Source of the DNA: Manganibacter manganicus
Lineage (GTDB): Bacteria; Pseudomonadota; Alphaproteobacteria; Rhizobiales; Rhizobiaceae
NCBI RefSeq assembly: GCF_002075885.1
Contig: NZ_MDET01000005.1
Location: 85,147-149,146 of the forward strand
Direction of reading: 5' to 3'
Length of the DNA stretch: 64,000 nt
The position numbers were made by a program, and so were the translations under genes. Below, piece by piece: positions 9,236-17,217 of this stretch; within the stretch, counting starts at the first letter, position 1, and each line of letters begins with the position of its first letter. Below the pieces are notes generated by a model. That model saw nothing but the letters and a program-made list of their open reading frames with translations, did no database searches and was not told the origin of the DNA.

Positions 9236-9548
9236 GTTCCAGATTTCAACTTAAAAGTGGAATGTCACGTTAAACGTGAAAGTCATCCGATCCCGTACGT
9301 CTCGGATCGTGGGAAAGGTGTTCTCTGTCCCTGCCATCCGTTTGCCTCCCGAAACCGAACCGGAACAAAAAGCCCGATCCGTGGAAGAACCGGGACGCGA
9401 TCAAGGCCGCTCGCGGCTTTTCAGGCAGGTCGAGCGAAATGGCGTTCTCTCGCAGCGTGGAGCGTTGGCTGCCGCCTCTGTCGATACATTCGCCGGGATA
9501 GAAGCTCGAACGCGGCGTATCGCGGTATATGATCAGGCGGCCGGTGGA
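9236..9548. other. Intergenic stretch between higBA and gph
   Basis: No gene recognised. It contains a perfect palindrome TCACGTT-A-AACGTGA at 9265-9279 of unknown use. Otherwise nothing was seen. Confidence 0.4.
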
Positions 9549-10220
9549 TCAACCAATCAGCCTGTTGGCCAGATCGACGGTCAATTCATTAAAATGCGAG
9601 ATGACGACCGACGGCTCGAATTCGCTGACATGGCGGTCCGTATAGCCGAAATCGACCGCGACGACCGGAATGCCTGCCGCCTTGGCGGTGTCGATATCGG
9701 TTCTCGAATCGCCGACCATGACGGCTTTGGCCGGATCGCCGCCGGCCAGTTCGATGGTCTTGAGCAGATGACGGGGATCGGGCTTTCGGAACGGAAACGT
9801 GTCTTGCCCGGCGATTGCGGTGAAGTGCCTGGTCAATCCCAGAGCCTCGATCAGCGCAAGGGAATTCGCTTCGTATTTGTTGGTGCAGACCGCGACCAGA
9901 AAACCGGCATCCTCGAATCGCGCGATCGCCTCGATGACGCCGGGATAGGGGCGGGACTTGCCGGGAATATTGGCCGTGTAGTGATCGATGAACAGCTTGA
10001 GCAGGCGCTCATGCTCTTCGACAGTCAGTGGCTTTTTTTTCTCGGCAAAGGCCCGTTCGATCATGGCGCGGCCGCCATTGCCGACGAAACGCTTGAAACC
10101 GAGATGGTCGACGGCCGGCAGCGCTCCGGCGGCAAGGCTGTGATTGAGACTTTCCAGTAGATCAGGCGCGGTGTCGATCAAGGTGCCGTCGAGGTCGAAA
10201 ACGATGATCGGTCGTGTCAT
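9549..10220 (-). CDS. gph: Phosphoglycolate phosphatase (HAD family)
   Basis: A haloacid-dehalogenase phosphatase of 223 residues that removes phosphate from 2-phosphoglycolate, a toxic by-product of DNA repair or oxygenation. Motif I is FDLDGTLID, with nucleophile and acid Asp at residues 9 and 11. The helical cap domain follows, then motif II VAVCTNK, a motif III Lys in FRKPDPRHL, and motif IV VMVGDSRTDIDTAKAAG. The ATG at 10220 (MTRPIIVFDLDGTL) is preferred over a longer upstream frame that has no conserved sequence. It is divergent from rpiA. Confidence 0.92.
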   Translation of the reverse strand: MTRPIIVFDLDGTLIDTAPDLLESLNHSLAAGALPAVDHLGFKRFVGNGGRAMIERAFAEKKKPLTVEEHERLLKLFIDHYTANIPGKSRPYPGVIEAIARFEDAGFLVAVCTNKYEANSLALIEALGLTRHFTAIAGQDTFPFRKPDPRHLLKTIELAGGDPAKAVMVGDSRTDIDTAKAAGIPVVAVDFGYTDRHVSEFEPSVVISHFNELTVDLANRLIG

Positions 10221-10370
10221 GTCTGCTCCTGCCAATTTGCTGCACCCGCGATAGCCCGTGCCTGTGGAGGGCGCAAGATGACGCCGGTTCGCAGTGGAAC
10301 CTCCCTTTGACCGAACGGCCAAAAAAAGCTACGAGCCGGCCACCACCATCGGCGCAGCGGACTTTCTTTC

Positions 10371-11090
10371 ATGGATGCCAGGCAATTGAAGATCGATGCG
10401 GCCCGCGTGGCGCTTGGCCATGTCGCGGACGGCATGCGGCTGGGCATCGGCACCGGTTCGACGGCGGAAGAATTCGTGCGCCTGCTCGCCGAAAAGGTCG
10501 CCGGCGGGCTCGACGTCCTTGGCGTGCCGACCTCGGAGCGCACCGCGGCCCTTTGCCGGGAACTCGGCGTGCCGCTTTCCACTTTGGAGGAAACGCCCGA
10601 ACTCGACCTCACCATCGACGGCGCCGATGAGATCGATCCGGCCCTGACCTTGATCAAGGGCGGCGGCGGCGCATTGCTGCGCGAAAAAATCGTTGCCGCA
10701 GCCTCGAAGCGCATGCTTGTCATCGCCGACAGATCGAAGCTGGTGGACACGCTTGGACGATTTCCGCTGCCGATCGAGGTCAACCGCTTCGGCCTGCGCG
10801 CGACGGAGATAGCGGTTGCTGAAGCGGCGAAGCGGCTCGGCCTGTCCGGCCCGCTGACTTTGCGGATGACGGGCGACCAGCCATTTGTTACAGACGGCGG
10901 TCATTTTATCCTGGATGCATCTTTTGGCCTCATTCCGGATACAAGAGCGCTTTCAGATGCTCTGCACGCCATCCCCGGCGTGGTCGAGCATGGTCTTTTC
11001 ATCGGGCTGACGTCAGCGGCGGTCATCGCCGGCGGCGACGGCGTCGAAACAATTCTAGCCGCCGGTAATCAGGAGTTTGATCGATCATGA
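10371..11090 (+). CDS. rpiA: Ribose-5-phosphate isomerase A
   Basis: RpiA interconverts ribose-5-phosphate and ribulose-5-phosphate in the pentose phosphate pathway. The 239-residue protein shows the phosphate-binding loop [12 protein letters not shown] near residue 25, the catalytic [27 protein letters not shown] region and the C-terminal [18 protein letters not shown]. The length is normal. The stop overlaps the start of the DUF2059 gene (ATGA), so the two are translationally coupled. Its position beside gph is common in Rhizobiales. Confidence 0.96.
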   Translation: MDARQLKIDAARVALGHVADGMRLGIGTGSTAEEFVRLLAEKVAGGLDVLGVPTSERTAALCRELGVPLSTLEETPELDLTIDGADEIDPALTLIKGGGGALLREKIVAAASKRMLVIADRSKLVDTLGRFPLPIEVNRFGLRATEIAVAEAAKRLGLSGPLTLRMTGDQPFVTDGGHFILDASFGLIPDTRALSDALHAIPGVVEHGLFIGLTSAAVIAGGDGVETILAAGNQEFDRS

Positions 11091-11665
11091 TGTTGCATAA
11101 TCGGATTCGCCGTTTTTCCGTCGTTCTGGCGGCCTCTGCCATCGTCGCCTTTTCCGCGCCGGCGTTTTCGCAGGATATCAGCGATTCGCACCTGCAGGCC
11201 GCACGCGATGCCATAGAAGCGATCCACGCCACGGATTCTTTCGACGGCATTCTGCCGCAGGCGGCGAGCGCGTTGCAATCGCAACTCATCCAGAAGAACC
11301 CAAACCTGCAGCAGCTTATCATCGAGACGGTTTCGGAAAAGGCACTTGCGCTGGCATCCCGCCGCGCCGATCTCGAGAAAGAGGCCGCGAACGCATATGC
11401 CAAGGTCTTCTCTGAAGATGAACTCAAGAGCATCGCTGCCTTTTATTCATCGGAGGCCGGCAAGAAATTGCTGAAGGATGGGCCTCTCGTCAGCCGCGAA
11501 TTGGTCAAGGCAGCCAATATCTGGCAGAACGGCATTGCCCGCGACCTCGCCCAACAGGTTGGCGAAACGCTCGCGGCTACGGAAGCCAAGGTTCCCGCCA
11601 CGGATGCGGCGCCTGCCGGTGATGCGCCGGCCAATGACGCGGCGCCTGCCGATGGGGCGAATTGA
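11087..11665 (+). CDS. DUF2059 domain secreted protein
   Basis: A 192-residue exported protein. The N-terminal signal peptide ([21 protein letters not shown]) predicts cleavage near residue 29. The DUF2059 helical domain follows, with the signature [24 protein letters not shown] around residue 105. The C-terminus is a low-complexity Ala/Pro/Asp tail ([18 protein letters not shown]). The molecular role of the family is unknown. It overlaps rpiA by four bases and is followed by a terminator. Confidence 0.88.
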   Translation: MMLHNRIRRFSVVLAASAIVAFSAPAFSQDISDSHLQAARDAIEAIHATDSFDGILPQAASALQSQLIQKNPNLQQLIIETVSEKALALASRRADLEKEAANAYAKVFSEDELKSIAAFYSSEAGKKLLKDGPLVSRELVKAANIWQNGIARDLAQQVGETLAATEAKVPATDAAPAGDAPANDAAPADGAN

Positions 11666-11697
11666 CGGTAAGATCGTCATATCGGTTTGCATTTCTG

Positions 11698-11731
11698 AAA
11701 AGCCCGGTATTGACGACCGGGCTTTCCTTTT
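11698..11731 (+). terminator. Rho-independent terminator after rpiA-DUF2059
   Basis: The stem AAAGCCCGGT/ACCGGGCTTT with a seven-base loop is followed by TTCCTTTTT, about 35 bp after the DUF2059 stop codon. Confidence 0.85.
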
Positions 11732-11782
11732 TGCGGCCCGCGTCATAGCTGTGTCGGGTATCTGCGATAAGGGAGCTGCAGC

Positions 11783-13174
11783 ATGGCCGCATATGACTAT
11801 GATCTTTTCGTCATCGGTGGCGGCTCGGGCGGCGTTCGCGCGGCGCGTGTGGCGGCGGCGCTCGGCAAGCGGGTCGGCATCGCCGAGGAATACCGCTTCG
11901 GCGGCACCTGCGTTATTCGCGGCTGCGTGCCCAAGAAGCTGTTCGTCTACGCCTCGCAATTCCCCGAGCATTTCGAGGATGCCGCCGGCTATGGCTGGAC
12001 AGTGCCGGAAGCCACGTTCGACTGGAAGAAGCTGATCGCCAACAAGGACCGCGAGATCGCGCGGCTCGAAGCCATCTACAAGAAGAATGTCGAGGGCGCC
12101 GGCGCTGAAGCCTTCCAGAGCCGCGCCAGGCTGCTTGATCGCCACACGGTCCGGCTGGAGGCCGATGGCCGCACGATAAGCGCGGACCAGATCCTGATCG
12201 CAACCGGCGGGCGACCGGCGGCTCACCCGGCCTTGCCGGGGAATGAATTGTGCATCACCTCCAACGAGGCGTTCCATCTTGCCGAACTTCCCAAGGCGAT
12301 CGCCATAGAAGGCGGTGGTTACATTGCGGTCGAGTTCGCCAATATCTTCCACGGGCTCGGCGTGGACACCACGCTTGTCTATCGCGGCACGGAGATTCTT
12401 GGCCGCTTCGACATGGATATACGCAAGGCGCTGCACGAGACGATGGAAAAGAAGGGCATCAGCATCTTGTGCCGTAGCCTGGTGGAGAGCGTGTCGCGAC
12501 GGCCTGACGGCCGCCTCGACGTGGCCGTGGGTGACGGCCGGACGCTGAGCGTCGATCAGATGATGCTGGCCATAGGGCGCGTCCCCAACACCGAGTCCCT
12601 GGGCCTTGAGGCCGCAGGCGTCGAGACCACACAACAGGGCGCGATTACCGTGGACGCTTATTCGCGCAGCAGCGTCGACAATATCTGGGCGGTGGGCGAC
12701 GTGACCGATCGTGTGCAGTTGACGCCGGTGGCGATTCACGAGGCGATGTGCTTCGTCGAGACGGCCTTCAAGGGCAACCCGACGAGACCGGACCATGAGA
12801 TCATCGCCACGGCTGTCTTCTCGCAACCGGAGATCGGCACGGTCGGCCTTTCCGAGGACGAGGCGGCGAAGCGTTTCGAGGCGCTTGAAATCTACCGGGC
12901 TTCATTCCGGCCGATGCGCCATACCCTGTCGGGCCGCGAGGAGAAGATGCTGTTGAAGCTTGTCGTGGACGGTGCGAGTCGCAAGGTTCTGGGAGCGCAC
13001 ATTCTGGGGCCGGATGCCGGCGAGATGGCGCAGCTTCTGGGCATTCCGCTCAAGGCCGGCCTGACCAAGGATGATTTCGACCGCACAATGGCGGTTCACC
13101 CGACGGCGGCCGAGGAACTCGTCACCATGTACAAGCCGAGCTATCTGGTGCGGAACGGCGAGCGGGTCGATTGA
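11783..13174 (+). CDS. gor: Glutathione-disulfide reductase
   Basis: A cytosolic FAD enzyme that uses NADPH to reduce oxidised glutathione. The 463-residue protein has the FAD loop GGGSGGVRAAR at residues 12-22, the redox disulfide GGTC43VIRGC48VPKK, the second dinucleotide fold EGGGYIAVEFA, the FAD site IWAVGDVTDR and the C-terminal catalytic HPTAAEE. It begins after a clear GGGAG ribosome binding site. It stands alone after a terminator and converges on mgtE. Confidence 0.95.
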   Translation: MAAYDYDLFVIGGGSGGVRAARVAAALGKRVGIAEEYRFGGTCVIRGCVPKKLFVYASQFPEHFEDAAGYGWTVPEATFDWKKLIANKDREIARLEAIYKKNVEGAGAEAFQSRARLLDRHTVRLEADGRTISADQILIATGGRPAAHPALPGNELCITSNEAFHLAELPKAIAIEGGGYIAVEFANIFHGLGVDTTLVYRGTEILGRFDMDIRKALHETMEKKGISILCRSLVESVSRRPDGRLDVAVGDGRTLSVDQMMLAIGRVPNTESLGLEAAGVETTQQGAITVDAYSRSSVDNIWAVGDVTDRVQLTPVAIHEAMCFVETAFKGNPTRPDHEIIATAVFSQPEIGTVGLSEDEAAKRFEALEIYRASFRPMRHTLSGREEKMLLKLVVDGASRKVLGAHILGPDAGEMAQLLGIPLKAGLTKDDFDRTMAVHPTAAEELVTMYKPSYLVRNGERVD

Positions 13175-13210
13175 TCCGCTCCGCCTCGATTGTGGCGGGA
13201 ATTGCCGTGT

Positions 13211-14575
13211 CTACAGCAAGGTTCCGCGCAGGATGACAAGCGCGACCGAAAAATAGATGACGAGGCCGGTCACGTCGACCAATGTCGCGACGAACGGCGC
13301 GGACGCGCTGGCTGGATCGAAGCCTATGCGTTTCAGGATGAAAGGCAGCATGGAGCCGGTCAATGATCCGAAGGTGACAATGCCGATCAGCGCCATCCCG
13401 ACCGTCGCCGCGATCAATTCCCAGTGCGGGCCGTAATCGTAGAAGCCGGCATATTGCCACAAGGTGATGCGCGCCACCCCGACCAGGCCCAGCATCGCAC
13501 CCAGCACGATGCCGGCCGGCAGTTCACGGACCGCCACGCGCCACCAGTCGCCGAGCGAGATTTCGCGCAGCGCCAGAGCCCGGATGACCAGCGAAGTCGC
13601 CTGAGAGCCTGAATTGCCGCCGGAACTCATAATGAGAGGGATGAAGAGGGTCAGCACGATCGCGCTTTCCAACTCATGCTCGTAACCCTGCATGGCGCTG
13701 GCCGTCAGCATCTCGCCGAGGAACAGGGCACAGAGCCAGCCGCCGCGCTTGCCGATCATCGAGAAGAAGCCCATCTTCATATAGGGCTCGTCCAGCGCCT
13801 CCATGCCGCCGAAACGATGCACGTCTTCCGTCGTTTCCTCGATCATCGTGTCGAGAATGTCGTCCACGGTAACAAGCCCGATAATCCTGTCGTTCTCGAC
13901 CACGGGGACGGCAAGGAGGTCATATTTGCGGATAAGTTGCGCCACCTGCTCGACGTCCATCAGCGGCGGAACGGTGACGGGCGCCTTGTCGGGCGTCACA
14001 GCCATGATCTGCGCGTCCGGCGCGCTGGCGATAAGCCGCCGCAGCCCGAAAGCCCGCAGCAATGTGCGGCTTTGCGGGTCGATGACATAGATCGCGTAGA
14101 TCGTCTCGCGGGTCCTCTCCACTTCGCGGATATGGTCGAGCGTGCGTGCGACCGTCCAATCCGGCGGCACGCTGACATATTCGGTGGTCATGATCGAGCC
14201 GGCACTGCCTTCCGGATAGCCGAGAATGGCCAGGATCGTGTGGCGCAGCGCCGGCGTGATCGCGTGCAGCAGATCGGTGCGCGCCGGTTCGGACAATTCG
14301 CGCACGACATCGGCGGCACGGTCCACCGACATGGCGGCGAGCAGCCTGCCTGCCTTGTCGCGCGGCAGCGATTCGATCAATTCGGGAGCGTCGTCGAGTT
14401 CCGGCTGGTCGAATATCTCGACGGCACGCTCGAACGGCAGTTCGGCAAGCAGTTCCGAAGCCAGTTCGCGCGGCTCCCGGTTCAGGGCCTCGACGATATC
14501 GGCGACGTGATCGTTTGCGAGAATGCGGGCGATGGCGACAGCATCGCCGCCCGCGATGGGCGAAACTTCGTTCAT
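13211..14575 (-). CDS. mgtE: Magnesium transporter MgtE
   Basis: An inner-membrane Mg2+ channel of 454 residues. The order is the cytosolic MgtE_N superhelical domain (residues 1-130), a CBS pair (TTEYVSVPPDWTV and IIGLVTVDDILDTMIEE), the connecting helix and a five-helix membrane domain. The pore signature LIMSSGGNSGSQATSLVIRAL is present. All domains are complete, so it should be Mg2+ gated as in the known family. It lies 280 bp downstream of the ClC gene on the same strand. Confidence 0.95.
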   Translation of the reverse strand: MNEVSPIAGGDAVAIARILANDHVADIVEALNREPRELASELLAELPFERAVEIFDQPELDDAPELIESLPRDKAGRLLAAMSVDRAADVVRELSEPARTDLLHAITPALRHTILAILGYPEGSAGSIMTTEYVSVPPDWTVARTLDHIREVERTRETIYAIYVIDPQSRTLLRAFGLRRLIASAPDAQIMAVTPDKAPVTVPPLMDVEQVAQLIRKYDLLAVPVVENDRIIGLVTVDDILDTMIEETTEDVHRFGGMEALDEPYMKMGFFSMIGKRGGWLCALFLGEMLTASAMQGYEHELESAIVLTLFIPLIMSSGGNSGSQATSLVIRALALREISLGDWWRVAVRELPAGIVLGAMLGLVGVARITLWQYAGFYDYGPHWELIAATVGMALIGIVTFGSLTGSMLPFILKRIGFDPASASAPFVATLVDVTGLVIYFSVALVILRGTLL

Positions 14576-14855
14576 GGCTCACTCCTTGCCGTCGGCCGGA
14601 TGTGAGCCCAAGGTCACGTCAGGCAGACGGCTTTTGCATTCGACTTTGACCGTCGCCAGGCATGGCGGGTTGACCTTTCCGCTCGCGAGTTGAAATTGAA
14701 ATCTGCAAGCGCGCGCAACATAGGCGCCTGCCCATCGGAGTCAATGTCGACGAAGACCGTGGGTCGGCGAAGACGGTGGGTCGATGAGGGCTGTGGCGAC
14801 GAGAGCCAGGCAATTGTGAGCGCAAGCCGATCCTGCAAGCAGGCCGTTCGCGCTA
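14576..14855. other. Spacer between ClC gene and mgtE with a 17-bp tandem repeat
   Basis: There is no gene. Two adjacent copies of a 17-bp unit (CGAAGACSGTGGGTCGR) lie at 14751-14767 and 14768-14784. The stretch must also hold the mgtE promoter; no Mg2+ riboswitch was recognised. Confidence 0.45.
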
Positions 14856-16634
14856 CTATTGCTGCCGACTGCCCCGGAAGCGGAAGAAGCGCGCCCGATC
14901 CTGATCCTCGGAGCGCGTCCTGGTGCGCACACGCATGATGTCTTTCCAGCCGATATAGCCAATCAGACGGTTGTCGTCGCGCGAGACGACAGGAAGATGC
15001 GAGACATTGGCCGTCTGCAACTTGTCGGCCAGCGATTCGAGGTATTCATCCGGATAGGCGAGCGTGTTCCTGGCGCCGGCCAGCAGTTCCCCCAGCGTCG
15101 TGTTGCGATGCACGCCGGAGCGGCGCCAGCGCAGGATGCCGGGAGGGTCGATGATGCCGAGTACATGACCTTGCGCGTTCACCACCGGGAAGCTTGGATG
15201 GCGCGTCTCGGGCGACGTCAGATGCGCGGCCGCGCCATGCAATGTCATGGTTTCCGGAACCGTTTCGACATTCGTGGTCATCACCTGGCTTACGCGCGTC
15301 AGCGCGAAGGGATCGACGCGGTATTCGCGGGTCAGATGCAGGCCGCGCCTCGCGATCTTCTCGGTCAGGATCGAGCGCTTCATCAACAGCACGGTCACGA
15401 CATGGGCGGCCGAACAGGCGGTGATCAGAGGGACCAGGACATGCGTGTTGCCGGTGAGTTCGACGGCAAAGAAGGTCGCCGTCAGCGGCGCGCGCATGGT
15501 GCCGCCCATCGTTGCGGCCATGGCAAGCAGGGCCCAGAAGCCGGGACTGGCCTCGGGCAGGAAACCGGCGACGGCGATGCCCATCGCGCCGCCGATGATG
15601 AGCAGCGGTGCGAGCACGCCGCCGGAGGTGCCCGAACCCAGTGCGACCGACCAGATAATCGCCTTGACCACCAGCAGCAGGATTGCCACCTTGGTAACGA
15701 CATTGCCTTCCAGCATATGCGCGATGTTGTCGTAACCGACGCCCAACGCGTTCGGCTCGATCAGGCCGCCGATGCCGACGACGACGCCGCCGATCGCGGG
15801 CCACCACATCCAGTGGATCGGCAATTTCAGGAAAGCGTCCTCACAGGCATAGACGATCTGTGTCAAAAGCCCTGAAAGCAGCCCGCCGGCTATGCCGATG
15901 AGGATCCAGCCGCCAAGCCCGGCGAAAGACGATTCCATGCCGCCATGGAAAGCGAAGAGGGGGGAGGGCAGGTGAAGCGCCGTGCGCTCGACCTCGGCGA
16001 TGATCGACGCCACCGCGACGGGGATGAAGGAGCGCGGTGTCCATTCGAACAGGAGCAGTTCGACTGCGAGCATGATCGCGGCAATCGGCGTGCCGAACAC
16101 CGTTGTCATGCCGGCGGCGGCACCTGCGACCAGCAGCGTCTTGCGCTCCGAATCCGTGACGGGAAGTGCCTGTGCGATCAGCGAGCCGATGGCGCCGCCG
16201 GTCATGATGATCGGGCCTTCGGCGCCGAACGGGCCACCGGTGCCGATCGATATTGCGGAGGACAACGGCTTCAGGATCGCCACCTTCACGTCCAGCCGCG
16301 AGCGGCCCAGCATGATGGCTTCCAAAGCTTCGGGGATGCCATGGCCGCGGATCTTGTCGCTGCCGTAGCGCGCCATCAGGCCGATGATGAGGGCGCCGAT
16401 AACCGGAACGAACATCGCCAGCCAGCCGAGCGGCGTGTCGCCAAGGCTCAGGTCAGCCAGGGTGAAGCGGCCGAAATAGGCGACATTCGTGGTCAGCTTG
16501 ATGAGATCCATCAGGATGACGCCGGCGCCAAGCGCGATGGTCCCGACCACCACCGCTATGGCGGCGATGACGAGAACGCGTGCGTCGGTCGTAAAGTCGC
16601 CCAGGTGGCGCTGGTCGGCGTGAACAGATTTCAT
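14856..16634 (-). CDS. ClC-family chloride channel/antiporter with CBS domains
   Basis: A 592-residue voltage-gated-chloride-channel family protein. The selectivity signatures are RGHGIPEAL, FGAEGPIIMTGG (with the gating Glu of GxEGP) and GSGTSGGVLAPLL. The Glu marks either a Cl-/H+ antiporter or a gated channel. After about 430 membrane residues the C-terminus carries a CBS pair (VMTTNVETVPETMTL and TANVSHLPVVSRDDNRLIGYI). It is divergent from a MarR regulator; a palindrome in the shared promoter suggests control by that regulator. Confidence 0.92.
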   Translation of the reverse strand: MKSVHADQRHLGDFTTDARVLVIAAIAVVVGTIALGAGVILMDLIKLTTNVAYFGRFTLADLSLGDTPLGWLAMFVPVIGALIIGLMARYGSDKIRGHGIPEALEAIMLGRSRLDVKVAILKPLSSAISIGTGGPFGAEGPIIMTGGAIGSLIAQALPVTDSERKTLLVAGAAAGMTTVFGTPIAAIMLAVELLLFEWTPRSFIPVAVASIIAEVERTALHLPSPLFAFHGGMESSFAGLGGWILIGIAGGLLSGLLTQIVYACEDAFLKLPIHWMWWPAIGGVVVGIGGLIEPNALGVGYDNIAHMLEGNVVTKVAILLLVVKAIIWSVALGSGTSGGVLAPLLIIGGAMGIAVAGFLPEASPGFWALLAMAATMGGTMRAPLTATFFAVELTGNTHVLVPLITACSAAHVVTVLLMKRSILTEKIARRGLHLTREYRVDPFALTRVSQVMTTNVETVPETMTLHGAAAHLTSPETRHPSFPVVNAQGHVLGIIDPPGILRWRRSGVHRNTTLGELLAGARNTLAYPDEYLESLADKLQTANVSHLPVVSRDDNRLIGYIGWKDIMRVRTRTRSEDQDRARFFRFRGSRQQ

Positions 16635-16712
16635 CGGTGTCTTCTTCTTCCGGAAAGGGGCGGCCGTGGCTATGGTGCCGGCAAGGCGGATAAACGCCTG
16701 TTGCGCGCTCTC

Positions 16713-16727
16713 TATCGTATCACGATA
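16713..16727. promoter_or_regulatory. Palindromic operator between ClC and MarR genes
   Basis: A perfect inverted repeat TATCGT-ATC-ACGATA lies in the 142-bp divergent promoter region, 50 bp before the MarR start. Its size and position fit a MarR dimer site; the pairing is inferred. Confidence 0.5.
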
Positions 16728-16776
16728 TAATTATTCAAGAGGGCAAAGTGCCGTTGCTTGCGAAATCGGAGGGTCG

Positions 16777-17214
16777 ATGAGCGATAAACCACCACCGAGG
16801 GGACGTTCCGAGATCACGCGTGCCGATTACCAGGCCCTGTCCGATTTCCGTTATCTGCTGCGCTGCTTTCTTGAATTCAGCCAGACAGCGGCCCGCGGCG
16901 TTGGGCTCACGCCACGCCAGCATCAGGCGCTTTTGGCCATCAAAGGCTTCCCGGACGACAGTCTGGTGACGATCGGCGATCTCGCCGAGCGGTTGCGTAT
17001 CCGCCATCACAGTGCCGTCGAACTGGTGGATCGGCTGTGCGAAGCCGGTCTCGTCATGCGACGGCAGGACGAAAACGACCAGCGGCGCGTCGTGCTGATG
17101 CTGACGGATCAGGCGAACGATCATCTGGCAGAGTTGTCGATGGCGCATCTCGATGAGCTTTCGCGTATCGAGCCGATGCTCTCGCGCATCCTCGCACGCC
17201 GAAAAGTCTCGTAA
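16777..17214 (+). CDS. MarR family transcriptional regulator
   Basis: A 145-residue winged-helix regulator. The recognition region LTPRQHQALLAIKGFPDDSLVTIGDLAERLRIRHHSAVELVDRL and wing MRRQDENDQRRVVLMLTDQA are classic MarR. The ATG at 16777 follows a GGAGGG ribosome binding site and is preferred over an upstream in-frame start. It is divergent from the ClC gene and likely controls itself and that gene through the palindrome at 16713-16727. The effector is unknown. Its stop lies 3 bp from the end of the convergent ABC transporter gene. Confidence 0.9.
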   Translation: MSDKPPPRGRSEITRADYQALSDFRYLLRCFLEFSQTAARGVGLTPRQHQALLAIKGFPDDSLVTIGDLAERLRIRHHSAVELVDRLCEAGLVMRRQDENDQRRVVLMLTDQANDHLAELSMAHLDELSRIEPMLSRILARRKVS

Positions 17215-17217
17215 TGA

